Part shown: one piece after another, positions 26,749-34,911 of the stretch | How the letters are laid out: each line of letters begins with the position of its first letter | Numbering within the stretch: the first letter of the stretch is position 1 | Assembly: GCF_016907535.1 (NCBI RefSeq) | Contig: NZ_JAFBCF010000001.1 | Span: forward strand, 2,046,001-2,110,000 | Length of the DNA stretch: 64,000 bases | Direction of reading: 5' to 3' | Origin: Microlunatus panaciterrae | Lineage (GTDB): Bacteria > Actinomycetota > Actinomycetes > Propionibacteriales > Propionibacteriaceae | The notes under the pieces: model-generated | Database searches by the model: none | What the model was told of the DNA's origin: nothing | The model's input: the letters and a program-made list of their open reading frames with translations, nothing else | Translations under genes and position numbers: made by a program

Positions 26749-28152
26749 TCAGACGTCCGCGGTGGGATGGTGCATCTCCGAGGAGACCGTGCTGACTCCC
26801 TGGAGGAGTGCATCGAGCTCGCGGCGAGCGCTGTCGGTGAAGACATGTAGATCGGGGTAGGCGTCCGCGTCGGCGGTCACCAGCAGGCACAGCCGTCCGG
26901 CGTAGGACATCGCTCCCACGCCGAGCGAGACGTTCCCGATGAGGTTCAGCAGGGGGAACACCCCGAGGACCCGCGCGCCGCAGAAGAACAGAGGATCCCT
27001 GGGCCCGGGCAGGTCTGCGCTGAGGACGTTGACGCGACGTCGAGCGACTGACTTGAGCATCACACCACTGAGGAGCCGACTGCGAAACATCGAGCCCAGC
27101 GCAGGATGGGGCTGAGACTTGCACCTTCTGGTCTGCTCCGCGATCAGCCTCAGCCTGGTTGCAGGGTTCACGTCCGCCAACGGAACCGGTACAACGATCT
27201 GGGCGATGAGGTTTCCGCCCGGGTGATCGCTCGCGTCCGGGCCGGTTCCGCGAAGCGACACGGGGACGTAGATCGGCATCGACATACCTTCAGCCAGCTC
27301 CCCACGGCCGGCCAACAACCCTCGTAGCCCGCCGGCGATCACCGTGAGCAGCACGTCGTTGACCGTGGCGCCGTGCCTGTGCGCGACCTGAATCAGCGGG
27401 GGCAGGCGACTGCTCAGCAGGTCCAGGCTGCGGTCCGGACCGATCAACCGGTTGAGGCTGGTGTTCGGTCCCGGCTCGGCGGCGAGAAGTTGGTGCAACG
27501 TGGGCCAGGCGGCGAGAACTCGCCGAACCGTCCTGACCAGATGCCTGATGGAGACCAGCACCTGAACCGCCTCATGGCCGACGTGGACCAGGTTGTCGAT
27601 CAGCAGCGCGGATCTGGACGGCCATGGCGACGGAGCCCATCTGGGGGCCGGCGGTGGCGGCCCAACCTCGGTAGTCGTGTCCAGCAGTACGGCCAGGCTG
27701 GCCACCCCGGCCATGCCGTCTCCCATGACGTGGTGCAGGCGGATGAAGAGGCCGACCCGTCCATGTGTCAGCCCGGTGAGGAACCACATCGCCCACAGCG
27801 GCCGTGAGGGGTCCAGGCGGGACCGTCGCACCTCGGCGACCGTACGCAGCACCTGCTCGTCATCACCCGGCGACGGCACCGCGAGGGCGTGGACATGCTG
27901 GGCCAGGTCGAACGCGGGGGCGTCCAACCACAGCGGCCGACCGAGCCCGCGACCGGGGACGTACAGCACCTGACGAAGGCGTGGCAGCAGGTGCAGTCGG
28001 CGCTCGAGCGCCTCCCGCAACGCCTCGATGCGCAGTCGCCCGTCGGTGTCGACGAGTTGGCCGCCTTCGAGGAATACGAGGGCGCCGATGTCCTGCGGCC
28101 AGGTGTGATCGGACCAGAGGACGAGCCGGTCATCGGCACTGAGTCTGTCCAT
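26749..28152 (-). CDS. wax ester synthase / diacylglycerol acyltransferase (WS/DGAT)
   Basis: 467-aa bifunctional acyltransferase family member that esterifies diacylglycerol or fatty alcohol with acyl-CoA to make storage lipid, acting at the membrane/lipid-body surface. Seen: N-terminal RLSADDRLVLW, active-site HHxxxDG as HHVMGDG (H140, H141, D145), NDVLLTVIAGGLR and the C-terminal conserved SADLPGPRDPLFFCGA and LNIGNVSLGVGAMSYAG-type region (here NLIGNVSLGVGAMSYAG). Length is typical (450-480 aa). ATG 28152 is preceded by GGGAGG at 8 nt; GTG 28161 overlaps that site and is less likely. Divergent from the serine hydrolase at 28331. Confidence 0.92.
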   Translation of the reverse strand: MDRLSADDRLVLWSDHTWPQDIGALVFLEGGQLVDTDGRLRIEALREALERRLHLLPRLRQVLYVPGRGLGRPLWLDAPAFDLAQHVHALAVPSPGDDEQVLRTVAEVRRSRLDPSRPLWAMWFLTGLTHGRVGLFIRLHHVMGDGMAGVASLAVLLDTTTEVGPPPPAPRWAPSPWPSRSALLIDNLVHVGHEAVQVLVSIRHLVRTVRRVLAAWPTLHQLLAAEPGPNTSLNRLIGPDRSLDLLSSRLPPLIQVAHRHGATVNDVLLTVIAGGLRGLLAGRGELAEGMSMPIYVPVSLRGTGPDASDHPGGNLIAQIVVPVPLADVNPATRLRLIAEQTRRCKSQPHPALGSMFRSRLLSGVMLKSVARRRVNVLSADLPGPRDPLFFCGARVLGVFPLLNLIGNVSLGVGAMSYAGRLCLLVTADADAYPDLHVFTDSARRELDALLQGVSTVSSEMHHPTADV

Positions 28153-28330
28153 GATCGCCACCTCCCTCGTCAGCGTCGCCGTCCGACGGAGGGCCGGCTA
28201 GGGTCTTCTGACCCGGGGCGGTGAGGCACAAAGCCTCCTGCGTCGACCACCCGGCAGGCAGGAGGGTCGAGTCAGGCACTGGCTTCAGCGGAGGCCGAAG
28301 GCCGCCAGCGGTGGTTCTCGAGAGGCTCGC

Positions 28331-29782
28331 ATGGTCGACGACACTCAGCTCAGGGTGCAGGAAAGGGTTGACCGGATCCTCAACCGGTGCCCCGCCGTCG
28401 GGCTGGCTGTCGCAGTGACGGGGCCTGGAGTCGCCAACGCCTTCCAGGCCCAGGGGTATGCAGACATCGCCTCCAAGCAGCCGGTGACCGAGGACACCGT
28501 CTTCAGGATTGCTTCGATCTCGAAGACGTTCACTGCGGTGGCCGTCATGCAGCTGTGGGAGCAGGGTCTACTCGACCTGGACCGTCCGGCCAACGCCTAC
28601 CTTCGATCCTTCCAGCTCGTCTCGGGGCATCGCGGCTGGCGGCCAGCGACTCTGCGACACCTGCTGACCCACACAGCGGGGGTGCCTGAATGGGTGCGTC
28701 CGTCACGCATGGTCAGCAGTGGTTGGTTCGGGGAGAGCTTCGCGGTCGATCAACGGCTGCCCACCCTCGCCGACTACTACTCGGGAGGGCTGCGCCTTGC
28801 GGTCGAGCCGGGCACGATCTGGACCTATTCCGACCACGGGTTCGCCACCCTCGGACAGGTGGTCGAAGACGTCAGCGGACTGCCGTTGCACCTGTATCTG
28901 CGCCAGTTCATCTTCGAACCGCTCGGCATGGCGGACAGCGACCTGCTCCGATCCGAACGGGTCCAAGCGCACCTCGCCACCGGCTACCGACTGCGATCGA
29001 AGGGCCCTCGACACGTGACCGACCGGGCCTGGGTCACCGCAGCGGCGTCGTCGATCTACTCCACCCCGCGAGACATGGTCAGGTATCTCGCGGCGCTGCT
29101 CGGAGGGGGTTCGGCGGCAGGTGGAGCAATCCTCAAGCCGGAGACGCTGGCCATGATGTTCGAGGCGCACCACCAGAACGACCCGCGGATCCCGGGCATC
29201 GGGCTCGGGTTTCTCCGTGCGAACGTCGGCGGGCATCCCGTGGTCGAGCACCAGGGAGTTCTGCCAGGGTTCAATTCGCAGATCGCTCTGGCTCCCGGCG
29301 ACGGGGTCGGGGTGGTCGCCCTGACCAACGGGGGCAGGAATGCTGCCACCTGGCTGACAACCGAGTCGCTGCGCCTGCTCGGGGATCTTCTCGGGGCAGA
29401 GCTCGACGGCATCCGCAACGACATCCCCCCTCAAGCGGAGACCTGGAGCGGCCTCTGCGGTTGGTACCAGCCGCGTGCCCAACCGACTGACATGCAGGCG
29501 TGGGCCATGCTCGGCGCGGGCGTCGAGGTCTGGGTCCGGCGCGGCCGACTCACCATTCGGGCTCTCAGCCCCATCCCTGCGCTCTTCCGCGGTTTGCCGC
29601 TGCACCCCGACGACGCCGAGGACCCGGACGTGTTCCGGCTCGACCTGGCGCGCTACGGCCTGGGCACGGCCCGAGTGGTGTTCAGCCGCGACGCCGGGGG
29701 GATGGCGACCGGGGTCCACCTGGACGGACTGCTCTTGTCCGCAGTGAGGCGAGACGGACGACGCGTGGGAGGCAGCGGATGA
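28331..29782 (+). CDS. beta-lactamase-fold serine hydrolase (class C/DD-peptidase-like) with YSD motif
   Basis: 483-aa member of the beta-lactamase/esterase (class C-like) family. Seen: SxxK as S62-I-S-K65, second motif Y166-S-D168 where YxN is usual, and HQG in EHQGVLPGFNSQ as the third motif. A ~120-residue C-terminal domain follows, shared with the paralog at 30142 (CGWYxP, PxPAxxRGLxLxPDD). No signal peptide is visible, so the enzyme appears cytoplasmic or carries an unrecognised export signal. ATG 28331 has GAGAGG upstream. Its final codons overlap the ATG of the broken amidase (ATGA), indicating a former coupled operon. Substrate unknown; esterase or peptidase activity is possible. Confidence 0.85.
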   Translation: MVDDTQLRVQERVDRILNRCPAVGLAVAVTGPGVANAFQAQGYADIASKQPVTEDTVFRIASISKTFTAVAVMQLWEQGLLDLDRPANAYLRSFQLVSGHRGWRPATLRHLLTHTAGVPEWVRPSRMVSSGWFGESFAVDQRLPTLADYYSGGLRLAVEPGTIWTYSDHGFATLGQVVEDVSGLPLHLYLRQFIFEPLGMADSDLLRSERVQAHLATGYRLRSKGPRHVTDRAWVTAAASSIYSTPRDMVRYLAALLGGGSAAGGAILKPETLAMMFEAHHQNDPRIPGIGLGFLRANVGGHPVVEHQGVLPGFNSQIALAPGDGVGVVALTNGGRNAATWLTTESLRLLGDLLGAELDGIRNDIPPQAETWSGLCGWYQPRAQPTDMQAWAMLGAGVEVWVRRGRLTIRALSPIPALFRGLPLHPDDAEDPDVFRLDLARYGLGTARVVFSRDAGGMATGVHLDGLLLSAVRRDGRRVGGSG

Positions 29783-30117
29783 GCGTCATGGAGTCGGCGC
29801 CACTGTGGCGCTGGGGCGCGGGGGAGCTCGCTGCCGCGATTCGGGCTGGTCAGGTGTCCAGCAACGAGGTCATCGCGGTTCACCTGCAGCGGATCGCTGA
29901 GGTGAACCCGACCGTGAACGCGGTGCCGGTGGGCTCGCCGAGCAGGCGTTGGCAGCCGCGGCGGTGGCTGATCGGGCAGTCGCGGCCGGCGACGAACTGC
30001 CGCCGTTCCACGGAGTTCCATTCACGGTCAAGGCCAACATCGACGTCGCCGGAACGCCGACCACCCAGGGGCTCAAGGCCCTGGTCGGAGTGCTGACCCC
30101 GATCGATCCGCACTGAC
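29779..30117 (+). pseudogene. remnant of amidase-signature hydrolase, frameshifted and truncated
   Basis: Reading from ATG 29779 gives LWRWGAGELAAAIRAGQVSS and NEVIAVHLQRIAEVNP, the usual amidase N-terminus. The match breaks near 29925-29935 and resumes in another frame as LAEQALAAAAVADRAVAAG, then PPFHGVPFTVKANIDVAG with the conserved catalytic Lys (FTVKANID). After TTQGLKAL homology stops and TGA follows at 30115. The Ser-cisSer core (GGSSGG) and about 350 further residues are absent. So there is one frameshift plus loss of the 3' three-quarters. It sits between two serine-hydrolase paralogs, whose duplication or recombination may have removed the rest. Confidence 0.85.
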
Positions 30118-30141
30118 ACAGGGCACCAAGGAGGGGGAGAG

Positions 30142-31722
30142 ATGGACGCGTTCGATACGGAGTCAAAGCCGAGCACCGAGGCACCAGCATCACGTCGAAT
30201 CGGCGGCGCCGAACTGCTTCCGATGGTTGCGGAGGCGCTGAACCGATGGCCCTCTGCTGGCCTGGCCGTCGGTGTCGTCGACCGCAACGGGCTCGCCTGG
30301 TTCCACGGGCACGGAGTCGCGGAGGTCTTCTCGAGAACCCCGGTCACCGAAGACACGGTGTTTCGGATCGGGTCCATCACGAAGACGTTCACCGCGATCG
30401 CGGTCATGCAGCTGTGGGAACAGGGACTTCTTGACCTCGATGTGCCCGCCAACGAGTATCTGCGTGCCTTTCGCCTGGTGCCCACCAAGGCGAACCTCTC
30501 GCCGGTCACCCTGCGTCACCTGCTCACGCACACCGCCGGGATCGGTTACTGGCGACGCCTCACTGATCTGCTCCAGCCCGGCATCGGGTCCGGGATCCGG
30601 GCCGGGCGGTCCTTACCCTCGCTCGCCGAGTACTACCACCGGGGACTGCCGGTCGAGGTCGAGCCCGGCACCAAGTGGATGTACAGCAATCACGGCTTCG
30701 CCGTCCTGGGCCAGATCGTCGAGGACGTCAGTGGGCAGCCGCTCGATCACTACCTCCGCGACCAGGTGTTCGCGCCCCTGGGTATGGAGCACACCGACCT
30801 CTCCCGCTCCGACCGGGTCCGCTCCCAGCTGGCCACCGGATACGTGCTCCGGGCGCGCGGGCTCAAGCCGGTGGCCGACCGTGAGGTGTTGGCCATCGGC
30901 GGAGGAGCCGCCAACTCCAGCACGGCGGACCTGGCGCGGTACGTCGCCGCGCTGCTGCGAGGTGGGGCCAACGAGCACGGGAGGATCCTGAAACCCGAGA
31001 CGCTGGCGTACATGTTCGACCCGCACTACCAGCCCGACCCACGGGTGCCGGGTATGGGCCTGGCCTTCCTGCGTGGCCAAGAGGGCGCCCACCGCACGAT
31101 CGGCCATGACGGGATCGTGTCCGGGTTTCTCTCCCAGATGACGCTGGCCCCGGAGCACGACGTCGGGGTCGTCGTCCTCGCCAACACGGGCGGCCTGGAC
31201 GGCCGCGGGACCCCGGTGCCGCTGGGGACCGCTCTGCTGCGCCGACTGCTCGATCTCCCGGACAACGCGATCCGCTCCGACGTGCCGACGCATCCCGAGG
31301 TCTGGGGCGAGGTCTGCGGCTGGTACGGCCCGGACCCGGGGCCGGTCACCAACCTGTTCACGAGAGCGTTCATCGGTGCCGGAGCGGAGGTCACTGCAGG
31401 GGGCGGGCAGCTGACCCTGAAACCGCTGAACCCTATCCCCGCGATCCGCCGGGGCCTGCGGCTGTACCCCGACGACCCGGACGATCCGCGGATGTTCCGG
31501 GTCGATCTCTCGGGACTCGGCCTGGGGACACTGCCACTGGTCTTCACCGGTAGTCACGACGATCGGGGTCAGAAGCCCCGTCTCCTGTTGAACGGGATGT
31601 CGCTCGTCAAGCGGCCGGACGTCCGCAATCCTCGTCCGTGGGTCACCGGCGCCCTGGTCGGCGCGGCGGGTGCATTCGTCATCCGTCGGCGATCGAAGCG
31701 ACTCGCCACGAAAGGAATCTGA
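30142..31722 (+). CDS. beta-lactamase-fold serine hydrolase with C-terminal membrane anchor
   Basis: 526-aa paralog of the 28331 product, with intact motifs S78-I-T-K81, Y181-S-N183 and HDG (IGHDGIVSGF). It has the same C-terminal domain (CGWYGPDPGP, PAIRRGLRLYPDDPDD) plus an extra tail, WVTGALVGAAGAFVIRRRS, that looks like one membrane segment followed by a basic stop-transfer patch. This suggests a tail-anchored protein; which side the catalytic domain faces is not clear, as no N-terminal signal is seen. ATG 30142 follows AGGAGGGGGAG closely. Likely esterase or penicillin-binding-protein-like enzyme; substrate unknown. Confidence 0.87.
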   Translation: MDAFDTESKPSTEAPASRRIGGAELLPMVAEALNRWPSAGLAVGVVDRNGLAWFHGHGVAEVFSRTPVTEDTVFRIGSITKTFTAIAVMQLWEQGLLDLDVPANEYLRAFRLVPTKANLSPVTLRHLLTHTAGIGYWRRLTDLLQPGIGSGIRAGRSLPSLAEYYHRGLPVEVEPGTKWMYSNHGFAVLGQIVEDVSGQPLDHYLRDQVFAPLGMEHTDLSRSDRVRSQLATGYVLRARGLKPVADREVLAIGGGAANSSTADLARYVAALLRGGANEHGRILKPETLAYMFDPHYQPDPRVPGMGLAFLRGQEGAHRTIGHDGIVSGFLSQMTLAPEHDVGVVVLANTGGLDGRGTPVPLGTALLRRLLDLPDNAIRSDVPTHPEVWGEVCGWYGPDPGPVTNLFTRAFIGAGAEVTAGGGQLTLKPLNPIPAIRRGLRLYPDDPDDPRMFRVDLSGLGLGTLPLVFTGSHDDRGQKPRLLLNGMSLVKRPDVRNPRPWVTGALVGAAGAFVIRRRSKRLATKGI

Positions 31723-31773
31723 GGCGCCAGGGCGTCGCTTGTCGAGGACCTCGTCGTGCTGAGATGGCATCTT

Positions 31774-31792
31774 CTGGGCTGCGTAGCCCCAG
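31774..31792 (+). terminator. possible hairpin terminator after serine hydrolase
   Basis: CTGGGCT-GCGT-AGCCCCAG forms a GC-rich stem with a 4-nt loop and one bulge, 51 nt after the stop codon. No T run follows, as is common in high-GC actinobacteria. Weak support. Confidence 0.35.
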
Positions 31793-31853
31793 GTCGCACC
31801 CCGTGCCCGGGCCAGACAGCCGACCCCGGGCGAACCTCTTGCGGGATCACTAA

Positions 31854-31889
31854 TCAGTGTTACTATCTAGTGGTAGTCAGCAACACTGA
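31854..31889. promoter_or_regulatory. candidate PadR operator
   Basis: Inverted repeat TCAGTGTT (31854-31861) and AACACTGA (31882-31889), enclosing an offset inner dyad ACTA-N8-TAGT (31862-31877). It lies 22-57 nt upstream of the PadR start and is AT-richer than its surroundings. PadR repressors of this type usually autoregulate at such dyads, so I infer autorepression of the operon. Confidence 0.6.
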
Positions 31890-31910
31890 GTAGTTGAGGG
31901 TAGGGCGTGC

Positions 31911-32261
31911 ATGGGCAAGCAGATGACCGAGATGCTGAAGGGCACGCTCGAGGGCATCGTCCTCGCGATCCTGGCCGGGCAGCCGGCATACGGCTACGAG
32001 ATCACTGCGCGGCTGCGCGAACAGGGCTTCTCCGACATCGTCGAGGGCACTGTCTATGCGCTGCTGGTCCGGATCGAGCAGCGCGGCTTCGTGGACGTGG
32101 CGAAGGTCCCGTCGGAGAAGGGGCCGCCGCGCAAGGTCTACTCGCTGAACGCACTGGGCGGCGACCACCTCGAAGAGTTCTGGAAGACCTGGACGTTCCT
32201 CGCAGAGCGGATCGAGCAGCTCCACCACCACATCGAACCCCCGAAGGAAGAGGGAGAGTAA
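31911..32261 (+). CDS. PadR-family transcriptional regulator
   Basis: 116-aa winged-helix repressor. Seen: KGTLEGIVLAILAGQPAYGYEI with the PadR YGYEI motif, wing segment VEGTVYALLVRIEQRGFV and KVYSLNALGGDHL, then a C-terminal dimerisation helix. ATG 31911 (GGTAGGG upstream) is chosen; MTEML at 31923 is possible. It heads a compact four-gene operon (PadR, DUF1048, ABC ATPase, ABC permease), an arrangement known for PadR-controlled multidrug exporters. The likely ligand is a drug or toxic metabolite exported by the downstream transporter. Confidence 0.9.
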   Translation: MGKQMTEMLKGTLEGIVLAILAGQPAYGYEITARLREQGFSDIVEGTVYALLVRIEQRGFVDVAKVPSEKGPPRKVYSLNALGGDHLEEFWKTWTFLAERIEQLHHHIEPPKEEGE

Positions 32262-32263
32262 TC

Positions 32264-32629
32264 ATGGCCACACGATGGATCGAGTTGATCACGGGCTCGT
32301 TCGAGGACAAGAAGCGCTGGCGCCAGTACAAGGCCCGCAAGGAACAGTTCCCCGCGAGTTACCGAACGGCGATCGACGGGCTCGAGCGCTACTTCATGTA
32401 CGCGGGAGGGATCGTGAAAGGGGATGTCCTGATGCAGATGCTCGAGGACCTCGCCGACCTGATCGAGCGGGCCGCAGCCGACGGCACCCCGATCCGCGAC
32501 ATCGTGGGGGACGAGCCGGTGGAGTTCGCAGACACCTTCCTCCAGAACTACACGGACGGCCAGTGGCTCAACAAGGAGCGCAAGCGCCTGACCGACGCCA
32601 TCGATCAAGCCGGCAACGACGGTGCGTGA
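32264..32629 (+). CDS. DUF1048 family protein
   Basis: 121-aa helical protein beginning MATRWIELITGSFEDKKRW, with YKARKEQFPASYRTAIDGLE and YFMYAGGI matching DUF1048. The molecular role is not established; the family is found almost always beside PadR regulators and drug exporters, as here. The start is 2 nt after the PadR stop, with GGAAGAGGGAGAG upstream, so translation is coupled. Confidence 0.85.
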   Translation: MATRWIELITGSFEDKKRWRQYKARKEQFPASYRTAIDGLERYFMYAGGIVKGDVLMQMLEDLADLIERAAADGTPIRDIVGDEPVEFADTFLQNYTDGQWLNKERKRLTDAIDQAGNDGA

Positions 32630-32653
32630 AACGCCGAGAACGGACAACCGGAG

Positions 32654-33448
32654 ATGACCACCGACCAGGCCGTCCAACCCGCGATCCGGGTGCAGGGGAT
32701 CGAGAAGTCGTTCGAAGACCTGCAGGTGCTGCGGGGCGTCGACTTCGATGTGAGCGCTGGGAGCATCTTCGCGCTGCTCGGTTCGAACGGTGCGGGCAAG
32801 ACGACGCTGGTGCGGATCCTGTCAACGCTGCTGAAGGCCGACGCCGGCACGGCCACCATCCAGGGCTTCGACGTCGCAGCGAGGCCCGGCGACGTGCGCG
32901 AGTCGATCAGCCTGACCGGCCAGTTCGCCGCAGTCGATGGAGTGCTCACCGGCCGGGAGAACCTCGAGCTGGTCGCCAGGTTGCGTCACCTGAAGAGCCC
33001 AGGTCCCATCGCCGACGAGCTGCTCGCCCGCTTCTCGCTCACCGAAGCCGGCAACCGTAAGGCGTCGACGTACTCGGGCGGCCTGCGACGCCGACTCGAC
33101 ATCGCGATGAGCCTGATCGGGAACCCGCCGGTCATCTTCCTCGACGAACCGACGACGGGACTCGATCCCCAGGCGCGCATTGAGGTGTGGCAGACCGTCA
33201 GGCAACTCGCCAGTGAGGGCGCGACGGTGCTGCTGACGACGCAGTATCTGGACGAGGCCGAACAGCTCGCCGACCGCATCGCGATCCTGCACCAGGGCAT
33301 GATCATCCAGAACGGGACCCTTACCGAACTCAAGCAACTCCTGCCACCCGCCAAGGTCGAATATGTCGAGAAGCAGCCTTCCCTCGAGGACGTGTTCCTC
33401 GCCCTGGTCCGTGCCAGCACGGTCCCGGCACGAAAGGAATCTCGATGA
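32654..33448 (+). CDS. ABC exporter ATP-binding protein (DrrA-like)
   Basis: 264-aa ATPase. Seen: Walker A GSNGAGKTT, signature YSGGLRRRLDIA, Walker B VIFLDEPTTGLD and switch-His segment in LLTTQYLDEAEQLAD. The RRRLDIAMSL pattern and the TTQYLDEAEQLAD segment are typical of the daunorubicin-resistance (DrrA) group, but the C-terminal extension usual there (to ~320 aa) is short. It ends with LEDVFLALV. It pairs with the permease whose ATG overlaps its stop (ATGA). Confidence 0.92.
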   Translation: MTTDQAVQPAIRVQGIEKSFEDLQVLRGVDFDVSAGSIFALLGSNGAGKTTLVRILSTLLKADAGTATIQGFDVAARPGDVRESISLTGQFAAVDGVLTGRENLELVARLRHLKSPGPIADELLARFSLTEAGNRKASTYSGGLRRRLDIAMSLIGNPPVIFLDEPTTGLDPQARIEVWQTVRQLASEGATVLLTTQYLDEAEQLADRIAILHQGMIIQNGTLTELKQLLPPAKVEYVEKQPSLEDVFLALVRASTVPARKESR

Positions 33449-34209
33449 CCGCCCACGCTCTCAGCGACACCGGCGTCCTGACCGGTCGCTCGCTGCGTCA
33501 CATCGTCCGTAGCCCCGACACGATCATCACCACCGCGGTTACCCCGATCGCACTGATGCTGCTGTTCGTGTTCGTGTTCGGCGGCGCCATCAACACCGGA
33601 TCCGACGATTCGTACGTCAACTACATGCTCGCCGGCATCCTGCTGATCACGATCGCGTCCGGCGTTGCCTACACGGCGTACCGGCTGTTCCTGGACCTGC
33701 AGGGCGGCATCTTCGAACGCTTTCAGTCCATGCCGATCGCACGGTCGAGCGTGCTCTGGGCACACGTGCTCACCTCCCTGGCCGCGAACCTGGTCTCGGT
33801 CGCCATCGTGATCGGCGTCGCGATGATCATGGGGTTCCGCACCGGCGCATCCGTGGCCGCCTGGCTCGCGGTCGCCGGCATTCTGATCCTGTTCACCCTT
33901 GCGCTGACGTGGATCGCCGCGATCGCCGGACTCTCGGCGAAGACCGTTGACGATGCGAGCGCGTTCAGCTACCCGCTGATCTTCCTGCCGTTCATCAGCT
34001 CGGCGTTCGTGCCCACCGACTCGATGCCCGGGCCGGTCGCCTGGTTCGCCGAGCACCAGCCCGTGACCTCCATCGTGAACACCATCCGGGCCCTGTTCGC
34101 CCAGGACCCCGTCGGCAGTGACATCTGGATCGCCCTCGGATGGCTCGTCGGCATTCTCGTCGTCGCCTACGCCTTCGCGATGGCCATCTACCGTCACAAG
34201 ATCAGCTGA
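33445..34209 (+). CDS. ABC-2 type exporter permease (DrrB-like)
   Basis: 254-aa membrane protein with about six hydrophobic segments: TAVTPIALMLLFVFVFGG, YMLAGILLITIASGVAY, LAANLVSVAIVIGVAMIMG, WLAVAGILILFTLALTWIAA, YPLIFLPFISSAFVP and ALGWLVGILVVAYAFAM. The FERFQSMPIARSSVLWAH and PxPVAWFAEHQPVT motifs fit the DrrB/ABC-2 family. Start ATG 33445 has AAAGG upstream inside the ATPase gene. Partner of the 32654 ATPase; probably exports a hydrophobic compound sensed by PadR. Confidence 0.9.
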   Translation: MTAHALSDTGVLTGRSLRHIVRSPDTIITTAVTPIALMLLFVFVFGGAINTGSDDSYVNYMLAGILLITIASGVAYTAYRLFLDLQGGIFERFQSMPIARSSVLWAHVLTSLAANLVSVAIVIGVAMIMGFRTGASVAAWLAVAGILILFTLALTWIAAIAGLSAKTVDDASAFSYPLIFLPFISSAFVPTDSMPGPVAWFAEHQPVTSIVNTIRALFAQDPVGSDIWIALGWLVGILVVAYAFAMAIYRHKIS

Positions 34210-34266
34210 GTCCGAGCGCTGCTCGCCGTCACACCTCTCATACCTGTCGTGCGCTGCCGCGTCGGA

Positions 34267-34734
34267 TCAGTCACGGGGTTCGAGGACGACCACCGGCGTC
34301 GTGGTCGACCGCCGGCCAGCGAAGGTGTCGAGGTTCGGATCGACCGCCGCCCAGCGCCGCCACAGCCGTTCGCGTTCCTCCCCTGTGGACTGGCGTGCAT
34401 GCACCGGGCGCGGGTGCTGGCCCGACAGTTGAACGACGGCGTCCGGGTGCGCCTCGAGGTTGAGCCACCAGGCGGGATGACCCTCGTCCCAGCCGTTCAT
34501 CGCCAGCGTCATCAGGTTGGGCCCGTCTTCGAGATAGCCGAGGATGACGGTGCGCTCCTGCCCCGACTTCCGCCCGATGGTCGTGAGGCGCAGCGCGCCC
34601 CAGCCACGCTTGTTGGACGTGGTCCACAGGAAGCGACCACCACTGAGCCGGTACAGCAACCGATGAGCGCGCCAGAAGAAGTGCACGAACCATCGCGGCG
34701 GCATCTTCGGCGATTGGGTTGCCTTGTGGCTCAT
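34267..34734 (-). CDS. deazaflavin (F420)-dependent nitroreductase family protein (Ddn-like)
   Basis: 155-aa split-barrel protein. Seen: LLTTxGRKSGxxRTxxL as LRLTTIGRKSGQERTVIL, then LMTLAMNGWDEGHPAWWLNLEAHPDAVVQL in two adjacent conserved blocks, all diagnostic of the Ddn/DUF385 family that uses F420 (or sometimes other cofactors) for two-electron reduction. Length is typical. ATG 34734 has GGGGAGG at 5 nt. Convergent with the exporter operon; no obvious functional link. Substrate unknown. Confidence 0.9.
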   Translation of the reverse strand: MSHKATQSPKMPPRWFVHFFWRAHRLLYRLSGGRFLWTTSNKRGWGALRLTTIGRKSGQERTVILGYLEDGPNLMTLAMNGWDEGHPAWWLNLEAHPDAVVQLSGQHPRPVHARQSTGEERERLWRRWAAVDPNLDTFAGRRSTTTPVVVLEPRD

Positions 34735-34911
34735 CTCTTCCTCCCCGCACCGGCGACTCCATCGACGCTACTCCGTGTTCGACGGATCCGCGCTGCGTTG
34801 GCTCTGGTGAGGCCGGGTGGACCTCGAGGGTCGCGGCGACGGAGCGACCCGTGGATCCGCATCGGTGCACTCGGACTCTCGACTCAGCGAACCGCCGACC
34901 GTCCAGCACGT

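Noticed and set aside
34735-34911. RNA gene or small ORF between the nitroreductase and IclR 1 genes
   Set aside because: No tRNA-like cloverleaf, riboswitch motif or ribosome-binding site with a sensible frame could be found.
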